DNA of 64,000 nt from JAENVU01 sp038250905 (GTDB lineage: Bacteria; Actinomycetota; Acidimicrobiia; IMCC26256; JAENVU01). Of the stretch, positions 1 through 7,067 are shown piece by piece (positions within the stretch are counted from its first letter, which is position 1; every line of letters begins with the position of its first letter). A program made the position numbers and the translations under genes. The notes under the pieces were generated by a model, which saw only the letters and a program-made list of their open reading frames with translations, made no database searches and was not told where the DNA came from. Where the stretch lies: the NCBI GenBank assembly GCA_038250905.1, contig JBBSBV010000023.1, positions 1 through 64,000 of the forward strand, in the 5' to 3' direction.

Positions 1-161
1 CCGACGTTGCCCGACGACGCCCAGGCCAGCGTGTTGCCCTGCTGGTCCGAGATCGTGATGATCGTGTTGTTGAACGAAGACTTGATGTGCGCGATCCCGT
101 GCGTGATGTTCTTGCGCTCACGACGACGGGGGCGCCGTCCTCCTGCGGGAGGCTTTGCCAC
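1..161 (-). CDS. rpsK: 30S ribosomal protein S11, 5' part only
   Basis: Encodes the first 53 residues of S11, a protein of the 30S platform; the remainder lies beyond the left edge of the window. The translation starts MAKPPAGGRRPRRRERKN and passes into ITHGIAHIKSSFNNTIIT, which is diagnostic for S11. The start is a GTG whose first base is the last base of the rpsM TAG stop, so translation is probably coupled to S13. The order infA-rpmJ-rpsM-rpsK matches the beginning of the bacterial alpha operon. Confidence 0.96.
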   Translation of the reverse strand, partial: MAKPPAGGRRPRRRERKNITHGIAHIKSSFNNTIITISDQQGNTLAWASSGNV

Positions 162-538
162 TACTTCCTCGCCTTCTTCTTACCGGCCACCGTCTTCTTC
201 GGACCCTTGCGAGTGCGCGCATTGGTGCGGGTGCGCTGACCGCGGACGGGAAGTCCGCGCCGGTGCCGGATACCGCTGTAGGTACCGATCTCGATCTTGC
301 GCTTGATGTGACCGGCCACCTCGCGGCGCAGGTCACCTTCGACCTTGAGGTTGGCGTCGATGAAGTTGCGCAGCTGCGCGACCTCGTCCTCGGTCAGGTC
401 ACGGACGCGGGTGTCCGGGGACAGCCCCGTCTGCTGACAGATCAGCGACGCGGTGTTGCGACCGATGCCGAATACATAGGTGAGCGAGATCTCGAGGCGT
501 TTTTCCCTCGGGATGTCGACTCCGGAAATACGAGCCAT
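161..538 (-). CDS. rpsM: 30S ribosomal protein S13
   Basis: S13 sits in the head of the 30S subunit and contacts 16S rRNA, the P-site tRNA and the 50S subunit. The 125-residue product begins MARISGVDIPREKRLEISLT and has the usual length, the helix-hairpin-helix region with YVFGIG, and the basic tail ending KKTVAGKKKARK. It lies 32 nt downstream of rpmJ and overlaps rpsK by one base. It belongs to the left fragment of the split ribosomal operon. Confidence 0.98.
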   Translation of the reverse strand: MARISGVDIPREKRLEISLTYVFGIGRNTASLICQQTGLSPDTRVRDLTEDEVAQLRNFIDANLKVEGDLRREVAGHIKRKIEIGTYSGIRHRRGLPVRGQRTRTNARTRKGPKKTVAGKKKARK

Positions 539-570
539 ACGTGACCTTGGACCTTCCTACCGACGCGTCT

Positions 571-684
571 CTAACCCTGGCGCTGTTTGTGGCGCGGGTT
601 CTCGCAGATGACCCGCACCGAACCGTGGCGGCGGATCACCTTGCACTTCTCACACATCTTCTTGACTGACGGACGAACCTTCAA
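571..684 (-). CDS. rpmJ: 50S ribosomal protein L36
   Basis: L36 is the smallest large-subunit protein. The 37-residue product begins MKVRPSVKKMCEKCKVI and keeps the zinc ligands Cys11, Cys14, Cys27 and His32, so it is the zinc-binding form. I chose a TTG start at 684 because it gives the exact family N-terminus and has AGAGG about 8 nt upstream. The same frame stays open further upstream, but that stretch overlaps infA and has no L36 character. The gene follows infA by 13 nt, as is usual. Confidence 0.95.
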   Translation of the reverse strand: MKVRPSVKKMCEKCKVIRRHGSVRVICENPRHKQRQG

Positions 685-697
685 CGCGATGCCTCTG

Positions 698-958
698 CTA
701 CTTGTAGCGGTACGTGATACGGCCACGCGCCAAGTCGTACGGCGTGAGCTCGACCTGCACCTTGTCCCCGGGGAGGATGCGGATGTAGTGCATGCGCATC
801 TTTCCGGAGATGTGGGCGAGGACCTTGTGTCCATTCTCGAGCTCGACGCGGAACATCGCGTTGGGCAGTGGTTCGACCACTGTTCCCTCAACGAGGATCG
901 TGTCGTCCTTGGGCTTGGCTACGGTGCACCACCGGGGGTCGGGGCGCGCGAAAGGCAC
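698..958 (-). CDS. infA: Translation initiation factor IF-1, unusual start
   Basis: IF-1 binds the ribosomal A site during initiation. From KPKDDTILVEGTVVEP to the end ITYRYK the product is a normal OB-fold IF-1. The family normally starts M-A-K just before this, but the codon at that position (922-920) is GTA, which is not a standard start. The nearest in-frame start upstream is GTG at 958, giving 86 residues with a 12-residue extension (PFARPDPRWCTV). No clear Shine-Dalgarno precedes it. Either the protein is really extended or initiation is unorthodox. The gene lies at the left border of the glycan island, where map would normally be its upstream neighbour. Confidence 0.93.
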   Translation of the reverse strand: MPFARPDPRWCTVAKPKDDTILVEGTVVEPLPNAMFRVELENGHKVLAHISGKMRMHYIRILPGDKVQVELTPYDLARGRITYRYK

Positions 959-984
959 GCCGAGGTACTGCGGGGCGACCTGGG

Positions 985-1013
985 AGATTAGCCGCGCCGG
1001 GTCCAGAAAGAAA
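985..1013 (-). promoter_or_regulatory. Candidate promoter for infA-rpmJ-rpsM-rpsK
   Basis: On the minus strand, TTTCTT (1013-1008) and TAATCT (990-985) are separated by 17 bp, a sigma-70-like arrangement with a good -10 and a weak -35. A transcription start near 978 would leave a leader of about 20 nt before the infA GTG. The ribosomal genes here are cut off from map and the rest of their operon, so a local promoter is expected. The call rests on sequence and context only. Confidence 0.4.
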
Positions 1014-1064
1014 ATTGGGGCTGTGCAAACTTCGGTGAGCCGGAAGCGGACCGCGTTCCCGGGC

Positions 1065-1568
1065 TCAGATGAGGGCAGTCTGGCACGTCAACCCCTGCGG
1101 CGCATCTACCCAGGCGGTGGAAACACTCCAATCCGCGCTTCCCCCGGCCGGGACGGTCACGACGTCGGACCACGAATCGAACTCCCCGGTGGCGTCGGAC
1201 CACGTCACCTCCACCTCGACGGTGGCTTCCTCGGTGCCCGGATTCGAGACCGTGCCCGAGTCCTCCACCTCGCTGGTGTCCGAGTTGTACCGGCACGCAC
1301 CCGGGGTCTCGCTCACGGTGACCCCGCCCTGGGTGGGGTCGGCCGGCGCACCGCTGACGGGGGGCGTCGCCCCGTTGCTCTCGGTGCTCGATCCCGGCCC
1401 GGGCCCCACTTCGGCGCCCCCGGGGGGGGTGGTCGAGGTGGTGGTGGAGAGGTCGTCGGGCGCCGTGGTGGTGGTCGTGGTGCGCCGGACCCGCGTCGTG
1501 GTGGTGGTCCGGGTGGTGTCGGACGCCCGCTTCGGGGCGTCGTCGCCCCCGCTCGCGAGGACGATCAC
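1065..1568 (-). CDS. Membrane-anchored protein with Thr-rich linker and small beta domain; start unclear
   Basis: The visible product from GTG 1568 is 167 residues: the end of a hydrophobic segment (VIVLAS), a low-complexity Thr/Arg/Pro linker (residues about 18-60), and a C-terminal domain with two Cys. That domain (for example GTVSNPGTEEATVEVEVTW) resembles an FxLYD-type extracytoplasmic beta-sandwich. The frame is open further upstream to about 1697 and there encodes a basic stretch followed by WGLIGGAVAGAAFLGF. That would complete a basic N-terminus plus one membrane span, but it contains no ATG, GTG or TTG. The start is therefore missing, non-standard or mutated. Function is unknown; it is probably a surface protein. 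A weak hairpin and a T-rich run lie between its stop and infA. Confidence 0.6.
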   Translation of the reverse strand: MIVLASGGDDAPKRASDTTRTTTTTRVRRTTTTTTAPDDLSTTTSTTPPGGAEVGPGPGSSTESNGATPPVSGAPADPTQGGVTVSETPGACRYNSDTSEVEDSGTVSNPGTEEATVEVEVTWSDATGEFDSWSDVVTVPAGGSADWSVSTAWVDAPQGLTCQTALI

Positions 1569-1702
1569 GAACCCGAGGAACGCCGCCCCCGCGACCGCGC
1601 CGCCAATCAGTCCCCACCGGCGCCGGCGGGTCTCGGCCGCGCGTTCCCTCGCGCGGCGCCGGCGCGCCCCGGCGGACGGTATGAACTCGTCGCGTCAGCC
1701 GG

Positions 1703-2593
1703 TCACCGGCCCGAATCTCGCAACAGACCCAGCAGGTACTCGCCGTAGCCGCTCTTGCGCAGCGGTTCGGCGAGGCCCCGCAGGGCGGCGTCGTCGATGA
1801 AGCCCTCGCGCCAGGCGGTCTCCTCGGGACAACCCACCTTGAGCGCCTGGCGTTGCTCCACCACCTGGACGAACTGGCCGGCCTGCATCAACGACTCGAA
1901 GGTGCCGGTGTCGAGCCACGCGGTCCCGCGGTCCAGGGTCTCGACCGCGAGCCGACCGGCATCGAGGTAGTGGGTGATCACGTCGGTGATCTCGTACTCA
2001 CCACGGTCGCTCGGCCGGACGGCGTGCGCCACCTCGGCGACGTCGCCGGGGAAGAAGTAGAGCCCGGGAACTGCGAAGTTCGACGTGGGCGCGTCGGGCT
2101 TCTCCACGATGCCCGTCGGCCGGCCGTCGCCGTCGAACTCGATCACGCCGTACCGCTCGGGATCGGCAACGTGGTACGCGAACACGGTGGCGTCGGTGGC
2201 CGCCGCGGCGGCGCGGAGCCGCTCCCACAACTGGGTGCCGAAGAAGATGTTGTCGCCGAGCACCAGGGCGACACGCTCCCCCGCGATGAACGACTCGCCG
2301 ATCACGAACGCCTGCGCCAGGCCTTCGGGGCGGGCCTGCTCCTCGTACACGAACCGACAGCCCCACTTGGCGCCGTCGCCGAGGAGTCGTTCGAACCGCG
2401 GGAGGTCCTCGGGCGTGGAGATGATCAGGATCTCGCGGATGCCCGCCGCCATGAGCGTGGACAGTGGGTAGTAGATCATCGGCTTGTCGTACACCGGCAG
2501 GAGTTGCTTGCCCACGGCCGAGGTCATCGGCGCGAGGCGCGTCCCCGATCCTCCCGCGAGCACGATGCCGCGCACGGTCTGGTCCCGCCCCAT
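1703..2593 (-). CDS. rmlA: Glucose-1-phosphate thymidylyltransferase
   Basis: RmlA joins dTTP and glucose 1-phosphate to give dTDP-glucose, the first step to dTDP-rhamnose and other deoxysugars. The 296-residue product has the nucleotide-binding start GIVLAGGSGTRLAPMT, the lysine segment KQLLPVYDKPMIYYPLS and the LGDNIFFG and EKP motifs, and is of normal length. ATG 2593 lies 2 nt after the stop of the upstream lipoprotein gene, so the two are probably cotranscribed. No rmlB, rmlC or rmlD is present in the window, so the pathway must be completed elsewhere or the dTDP-glucose used otherwise. Confidence 0.95.
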   Translation of the reverse strand: MGRDQTVRGIVLAGGSGTRLAPMTSAVGKQLLPVYDKPMIYYPLSTLMAAGIREILIISTPEDLPRFERLLGDGAKWGCRFVYEEQARPEGLAQAFVIGESFIAGERVALVLGDNIFFGTQLWERLRAAAAATDATVFAYHVADPERYGVIEFDGDGRPTGIVEKPDAPTSNFAVPGLYFFPGDVAEVAHAVRPSDRGEYEITDVITHYLDAGRLAVETLDRGTAWLDTGTFESLMQAGQFVQVVEQRQALKVGCPEETAWREGFIDDAALRGLAEPLRKSGYGEYLLGLLRDSGR

Positions 2594-2595
2594 CG

Positions 2596-3513
2596 CTACG
2601 ACGGACAGGTCTGGGCGGCGGTCGGTGGTGCGACGCCGAGCGCGGTCGCGACCGCAACCGCGGACGCACTGGGCACGATCACGAGCCCTTTCGGGACCAC
2701 CATGATCGCAGCGTGGCGCAGGAGGCCACACGCGTAGGGCAGCTCGGTGGTCGCGAACGTCGCGGGATCGATCTTGCTGTTGTCGAAGGTCTCGATCCCC
2801 GCGCCCGGCTGACCCTGGATCGTGCAAGCCCCATAGGCACTTGGCAACCCGGTGTCGACATAGTGCTTGTTGCCGATGAGCAGGTCGCGGTCCTGGAGCA
2901 GAAAGTCGTTGCAACCCAGGCCGGCGCCGTCCAGCTTGGCGGCGATGGCATTCGCGTGCGCGACCGCCACGTCGTCCCAGCTCTTGAAGTTCTTGGGACC
3001 GGGGCACGCGGTGAAGAGATAGCGGGCGCCCACGACGTCGGCGAGCTTGCGGGTCACCCCTTCGGTATCGGGCTGCGCGGTCCACTTCGGGCCGATCACC
3101 CAGTTGATGCCGGTGAGACCGACCTTGGCCCGGGCCGCAACCTTGCAAAGGATGCGGGCGTGGGTGTTGGCCCAGTCGAGTGCCTCGGCGTGGGTGGCGA
3201 ACGCGGCCAGGTCGACCTGGTCGGTGAGCACCGAGCACCGGCCGACAGCGGCGGGCGAGGCGAACTTGTAGACCCGGCGCGAGTTGACCAGGAAGTCGGC
3301 TTCGCCGTAGAGGCCCCAGTCGGGACAGGCCCCGGGGATCTTCTGGCCGATCTGCTTCGCCACCGCGTCGAGGGTGGCGGACGCCTTCACGTTCCAGTGC
3401 GTCTTCGGGTCGGTGGGCGGCGGCGGGCCGTCGGCGGTCGACGATCCACCGCTCGAGCAGGCGGCCAGGGCCAAGCCCAGGATCGCCACCACAACCATCA
3501 TTCGCTGACGCAT
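2596..3513 (-). CDS. Predicted lipoprotein of unknown function
   Basis: The 305-residue product starts MRQRMMVVVAILGLALAACS: a short basic N-terminus, a hydrophobic core and a LAAC lipobox, so it should be lipid-anchored outside the membrane. A Ser/Gly/Pro-rich spacer follows and then a globular region with several Cys (for example around GACPDW and GLGCNDF), suggesting disulfides. I chose ATG 3513 because GGGGAG stands 6 nt upstream; an ATG two codons earlier would sit directly on the Shine-Dalgarno. It lies 2 nt before rmlA. I do not recognise the family. Confidence 0.85.
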   Translation of the reverse strand: MRQRMMVVVAILGLALAACSSGGSSTADGPPPPTDPKTHWNVKASATLDAVAKQIGQKIPGACPDWGLYGEADFLVNSRRVYKFASPAAVGRCSVLTDQVDLAAFATHAEALDWANTHARILCKVAARAKVGLTGINWVIGPKWTAQPDTEGVTRKLADVVGARYLFTACPGPKNFKSWDDVAVAHANAIAAKLDGAGLGCNDFLLQDRDLLIGNKHYVDTGLPSAYGACTIQGQPGAGIETFDNSKIDPATFATTELPYACGLLRHAAIMVVPKGLVIVPSASAVAVATALGVAPPTAAQTCPS

Positions 3514-3591
3514 GCACATCTCCCCGGGAAAGGCGCCGCAGGCTACCGGCTGGTACTGCTCCGGTGGCCGCGCCCTCGGTCGCGGACGCGA

Positions 3592-3619
3592 ACGGGCCCG
3601 CCCCGAAGGGCGGGCCCGT
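3592..3619 (-). terminator. Strong hairpin, probable terminator
   Basis: A perfect 12-bp inverted repeat (3592-3603 with 3608-3619) encloses a 4-nt loop and lies 30 nt downstream of the stop of the secreted-protein gene that ends at 3650. The stem is almost entirely G/C. There is no long T-run after it on the minus strand, as is common in high-GC actinobacteria. It probably insulates the secreted-protein gene from the lipoprotein-rmlA pair. Confidence 0.7.
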
Positions 3620-3649
3620 GCGTTACTGCAGTGTTGGTATGGCTATTGC

Positions 3650-4471
3650 CTAGCTGGCACCGATGAAGGTGTAGGCGAGACCAGTCACACCGGTGGAACC
3701 GAGCAGCGACGTACCGTCGCCGACCTGGACCAGGGTGAGGTTGGCGTCACCAGGCGTCGTGTTCTGGCAACCCAGCGGGTTCCCGGTCACGATGTCGAGG
3801 CCGTAGCCGGTGTAACCCGAAGGCCACGGCTTCGCCGGAACAGTACCGGCCGGGGAGGTCGGGCTGAACTTGCTGATCGGGTCCTCGTAGAGGGTTCCGC
3901 TCACGGTGGCGCCGACGCTCGGGCCCTTGATGTTGATACCGGTGATCTCGACGACGTCGAGGGTGCCCGGCTTGAAGCCCTTGATGGTGATGTAGCTCTG
4001 GACCTGCCAGGGCTTCGCCAAGGCGTCAAGCTCGGTCATCGTGATGACCTGCTTGCCGTTCAGCGGGTACTGGTTCGCCCGAGTCGCGTCGAAGTGCGCA
4101 GCGTCCGTCACGACCAACGGGTCACCCTGTGCACAGGACGAGATTCCGGTCAGCTTGGAGGCAATGGCCTTCGGGTGCAGCGCACCAGGAGCCGCACCAC
4201 CCGGGTTGTCCACCCGTGCGACCAGGTTGGCGCACGTTCCACCGAGCTTGGTGGTGGGGTTAGTCGACAGGTCGGTCAGAACCGAAGTCGTCACGGTGAC
4301 CGCCGCGGTCTGGTCGCCCAGGCCGGGGACGAGCTTACCCATCGACTTCGAACCGATGCAGATACCAGCAGGCGTGTCCGCGGCGTTGGCGGCGGGGGCT
4401 ACGTAAGCAGCCATTCCTCCGGCCATCGCCAGCGCACCTACCACGCTGACTGCACGTGTCTTGAAGTTCAC
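3650..4471 (-). CDS. Secreted protein of unknown function with Sec signal peptide
   Basis: The 273-residue product starts at GTG 4471 with AAGGAG 8 nt upstream, an excellent ribosome site. The N-terminus MNFKTRAVSVVGALAMAGG continues to a hydrophobic core and an AxA-type cleavage site (PAANA, before ADTP). The mature part is rich in Thr, Gly and Val, has a few Cys and looks like an all-beta extracellular protein; it ends LAYTFIGAS. No catalytic motif is recognised. Its codons look less GC-biased than those of neighbouring genes. With its own leader and terminator it is probably a single-gene unit, possibly a well-expressed surface protein. Confidence 0.85.
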   Translation of the reverse strand: MNFKTRAVSVVGALAMAGGMAAYVAPAANAADTPAGICIGSKSMGKLVPGLGDQTAAVTVTTSVLTDLSTNPTTKLGGTCANLVARVDNPGGAAPGALHPKAIASKLTGISSCAQGDPLVVTDAAHFDATRANQYPLNGKQVITMTELDALAKPWQVQSYITIKGFKPGTLDVVEITGINIKGPSVGATVSGTLYEDPISKFSPTSPAGTVPAKPWPSGYTGYGLDIVTGNPLGCQNTTPGDANLTLVQVGDGTSLLGSTGVTGLAYTFIGAS

Positions 4472-4787
4472 GTGTTTGTCTCCTTCATTGATGGAAGTGG
4501 TCCATGGAACCATGAGTGGGCAGACCGAAACCCAATACAAACTTCGGAGACAAAGAAACGAGCAGAAGACCGTTGCAATGCAGCCCCCCAGCGCTTGTTC
4601 CCACATTCCCCCCAGTCGGTCCCCGGACGAGACGGCCTCCAAAGAGGTCGCTCCGCCCGGATCGGTCTGGCGACAGTCAAGCCCACCGCCCCTCCCATGT
4701 CAAGGGTCTACGTCGCGCAGCGTGACAATACGCAAACCCGGCGATATCCGCCGAGGGTCCGGCGTACGGTCACCCCGATCGGCGCCC
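4472..4787. other. 316-bp intergenic region upstream of the secreted-protein gene
   Basis: No protein-coding gene is supported here. The part nearest the secreted-protein gene (4472-4560) is visibly richer in A/T than its surroundings. It holds the AAGGAG ribosome site at 4480-4485 and, on the minus strand, a small interrupted palindrome centred on CCATGG near 4504. It probably contains the promoter and leader of the secreted-protein gene, but I cannot place a convincing -35/-10 pair. No obvious terminator for the upstream lipoprotein gene is seen. Confidence 0.5.
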
Positions 4788-6080
4788 TTACTGACCGAGC
4801 GATTCGAACGTCAGGCAGGCCCACGGCTGGCCGCGCAGTTCCAACTGACGGCTGGGGTCGGGGCCGGTATTCGTTCCGCCCGGTCCCGTGGTCGCCCCGG
4901 TGGCCTCGGCCGCGCTCGTCACCGAACCCGGCCCGCACGCGAGCTTCGTGCCGTCGGCGAGGGTGACCTCGAGGTAGCCCGCGATGGGTGACGCGGGACC
5001 GACGTAGAGCGCCAGGCCCGACGGGTCGGCCACCATCGTTGTGGTGGTTCCGTCACCCAGCGTGAGCACCGCGACGGCGCCCGGCGGTAACTGCACGCCG
5101 AGCATCTCGAACGGACTCAGCTCGCCGGCGTCCACCACGAACTGCACCTGGTCGGAGGGATCGTCGGTGGCCGACGCGTTCGGCAGGCACACGTCGTGGT
5201 CGTTGCCGACACCGATGACGGCGTCGTATTGGGGCAACGCGGTGGTGCGCCAACACGACCCGCCGGCGCGCGACCCGGCGCGGAACACTTGGTAGGTCAC
5301 CCCGGCGGTGGTCCCGGACGTGAGCGGGACGAACGGGGTGTTGGGCACGTCGGCGACCGCGTTGGTCTGGATCAGCTTCGGGTCCGGAGCCTGCACCTCG
5401 ACCGCGCCGGTGCTCGGCGCGAGTGTGTACGCCACCTTCACGCCGACGCTGGTCTCGAGTTCGACGCGCACGAGTGACGTGGGCGTGGTCCAGAGCGTGA
5501 GGGCCTTGAGCGCCATGCCGCCACCATTGGTGAGTTGGGCGGTGGAGCCCTTGGCCGTGACCGCGCCGATCTTCTTCGTGCCCGCGTCATGCCAGCTCTG
5601 CGGGCTGGCCACGAGCTTGTCGACGACGATCTGCGGCACGTACGGCCCGATGAGGAGCGCGGCGTATCCCGCACCGTCACCCGCGAGCGCCAGCCAACTG
5701 ACGCCCCCGATCGTGTTCACCAGCGGCGCCACCAGACCGGCGGGCGTGGAACCCGCGATCGCGGCGCGGCGGACGAAGCCGTTAGTCCCGATGACGCGCA
5801 GCTCCGCCTTGGCCGAGCGATCACCGACGAACACCGGGAACTGCACCCGGCCGGTCTTCGCCCCGGGGTCGAAGGCGCCGGTCACGGAGGACCGGTGGGT
5901 ACCCGAGACCGACGTGCCGGCGAGCGCGTAGGGCTTGCGGGAACGCAGGTCGGCGGCGATCGCCTTGAGATCCGGACCGCGCGTGACGGTGGGGCCGCCG
6001 GAACCGGAATCGCAGCCGGTGAGCGTGAGGGCCACCAGGACGGACGCGAACAGCGACAAGGTGCGGGCTGAGAGCGACAT
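4788..6080 (-). CDS. Predicted lipoprotein of unknown function
   Basis: The 430-residue product starts MSLSARTLSLFASVLVALTL and has a LTGC lipobox followed by a DSGSGG spacer, so it should be anchored in the outer leaflet of the membrane. Residues about 35-250 form a repeating beta pattern (VSGTHRSSVTGAFDPG, AELRVIGTNGFVR) reminiscent of the LppX/LprG type of lipoprotein, but I cannot confirm that. The C-terminal third contains four Cys. It is divergent from the ABC exporter genes that start at 6213, which suggests a role at the cell surface connected with the glycan. Confidence 0.8.
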   Translation of the reverse strand: MSLSARTLSLFASVLVALTLTGCDSGSGGPTVTRGPDLKAIAADLRSRKPYALAGTSVSGTHRSSVTGAFDPGAKTGRVQFPVFVGDRSAKAELRVIGTNGFVRRAAIAGSTPAGLVAPLVNTIGGVSWLALAGDGAGYAALLIGPYVPQIVVDKLVASPQSWHDAGTKKIGAVTAKGSTAQLTNGGGMALKALTLWTTPTSLVRVELETSVGVKVAYTLAPSTGAVEVQAPDPKLIQTNAVADVPNTPFVPLTSGTTAGVTYQVFRAGSRAGGSCWRTTALPQYDAVIGVGNDHDVCLPNASATDDPSDQVQFVVDAGELSPFEMLGVQLPPGAVAVLTLGDGTTTTMVADPSGLALYVGPASPIAGYLEVTLADGTKLACGPGSVTSAAEATGATTGPGGTNTGPDPSRQLELRGQPWACLTFESLGQ

Positions 6081-6166
6081 CCCGACATCCTCGCGCAGCG
6101 GATTCGCGTGCGGCCCGCGGGTCCGAACGGCAGACCGCGCCCGCCGGGGGGCTCCGACGCGGCGCG

Positions 6167-6172
6167 TATAGT
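6167..6172 (+). promoter_or_regulatory. Candidate -10 element for the ABC exporter genes
   Basis: TATAGT stands 41 bp before the wzm ATG in otherwise very GC-rich DNA between two divergent genes. A start near 6179 would give a leader of about 34 nt. No matching -35 sequence is seen, so the call is tentative. Confidence 0.3.
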
Positions 6173-6212
6173 GACACCCCGCTCAACCGGGCGCGACGAG
6201 GATCAGGGCTCG

Positions 6213-7067
6213 ATGGCTGTGACCGACCAACTCCCAGACGCCCCGCCGCCCGAGCTGCGCTTCCGGCGCGGTCTGGCGTTCACGAGCTCGCTACCCAAGC
6301 TCTGGGAATCGCGCCACATCATCGTCAACCTCGGCAAGCGCGAGCTGCGGGTCCGCTACAACCAGGCGATCCTCGGGTTCGGCTGGGCGATCCTGACGCC
6401 GGTCGTGATGATGGTGGTCATCAGCGTCTTCATCAAGCAGGCCAGCGGGATCAAGGTCCACTCGCAGGGTTGGCCGTACCCGATCTTCCTCTATACCGGG
6501 CTGCTCGCATGGACGTTCTTCTCGAGCGCGGTGTCTTCGGCCGGCGGCATCCTCGTCTCCAACCCGCTGCTCAACAAGGTGTACGCGCCACGCGAGGTCT
6601 TTCCCCTGGCCACGATCGGCACGTCGGGCGTGGACGCCGGTGCCGCGACGCTCGTGCTCGCCGTGCTCTTCGTGATCTACCAGCGGGTGCCCGAGCCGAC
6701 GATCGTGTGGCTCCCGGTGCTGTTGCTGGTGTTGCTCGCGTTCACCGTCGGGGTCGGCCTCGTGTTCGCCGCGCTCACCGTCTACTTGCGCGACCTGCGC
6801 CAGCTGTTGCCGCTCATCCTGCAGGTGGGCTTGTTCGCCACGCCGATCATCTACCCGCTGAGCTTCATCCCCTCGCAGTGGCGGGCGTTGTACATCACGG
6901 TCAACCCGGTGGCCGAGGTGATCGACGGGTTGCGCCGGACCGTCCTGTACGGCCAGGCGCCGAACGGCCGGTACCTCGCGCTCGCCGCCGCGTCCTCGAC
7001 CGTGGTCCTCGTGGTCGGGTACGCGCTGTTCAAACGCATGGAGACGGGGTTCGCCGATGTCTCCTGA
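6213..7067 (+). CDS. wzm: ABC-2 type polysaccharide export permease
   Basis: The membrane half of a polysaccharide or teichoic-acid-type ABC exporter that moves undecaprenyl-linked glycans across the membrane. The 284-residue product has an amphipathic N-terminus (LWESRHIIVNLGKRELRVRY, typical of the family) and about six membrane spans, and ends KRMETGFADVS. I chose ATG 6213 because it gives the family's usual length and follows AGGG. The gene overlaps the ATPase gene by 11 bp, so the two subunits are co-translated. Wzm/TagG-type assignment is secure; the exact substrate is not. Confidence 0.93.
   Translation: MAVTDQLPDAPPPELRFRRGLAFTSSLPKLWESRHIIVNLGKRELRVRYNQAILGFGWAILTPVVMMVVISVFIKQASGIKVHSQGWPYPIFLYTGLLAWTFFSSAVSSAGGILVSNPLLNKVYAPREVFPLATIGTSGVDAGAATLVLAVLFVIYQRVPEPTIVWLPVLLLVLLAFTVGVGLVFAALTVYLRDLRQLLPLILQVGLFATPIIYPLSFIPSQWRALYITVNPVAEVIDGLRRTVLYGQAPNGRYLALAAASSTVVLVVGYALFKRMETGFADVS

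Noticed and set aside
1430..1530. GTGG-rich repetitive stretch as a regulatory repeat
   Set aside because: It is the reverse strand of Thr codons in the linker of the membrane-anchored protein.
2596..3517. Extension of the rmlA frame upstream to 3517
   Set aside because: The extra 308 residues lie over the lipoprotein gene in another frame and lack sequence sense; RmlA begins normally at 2593.
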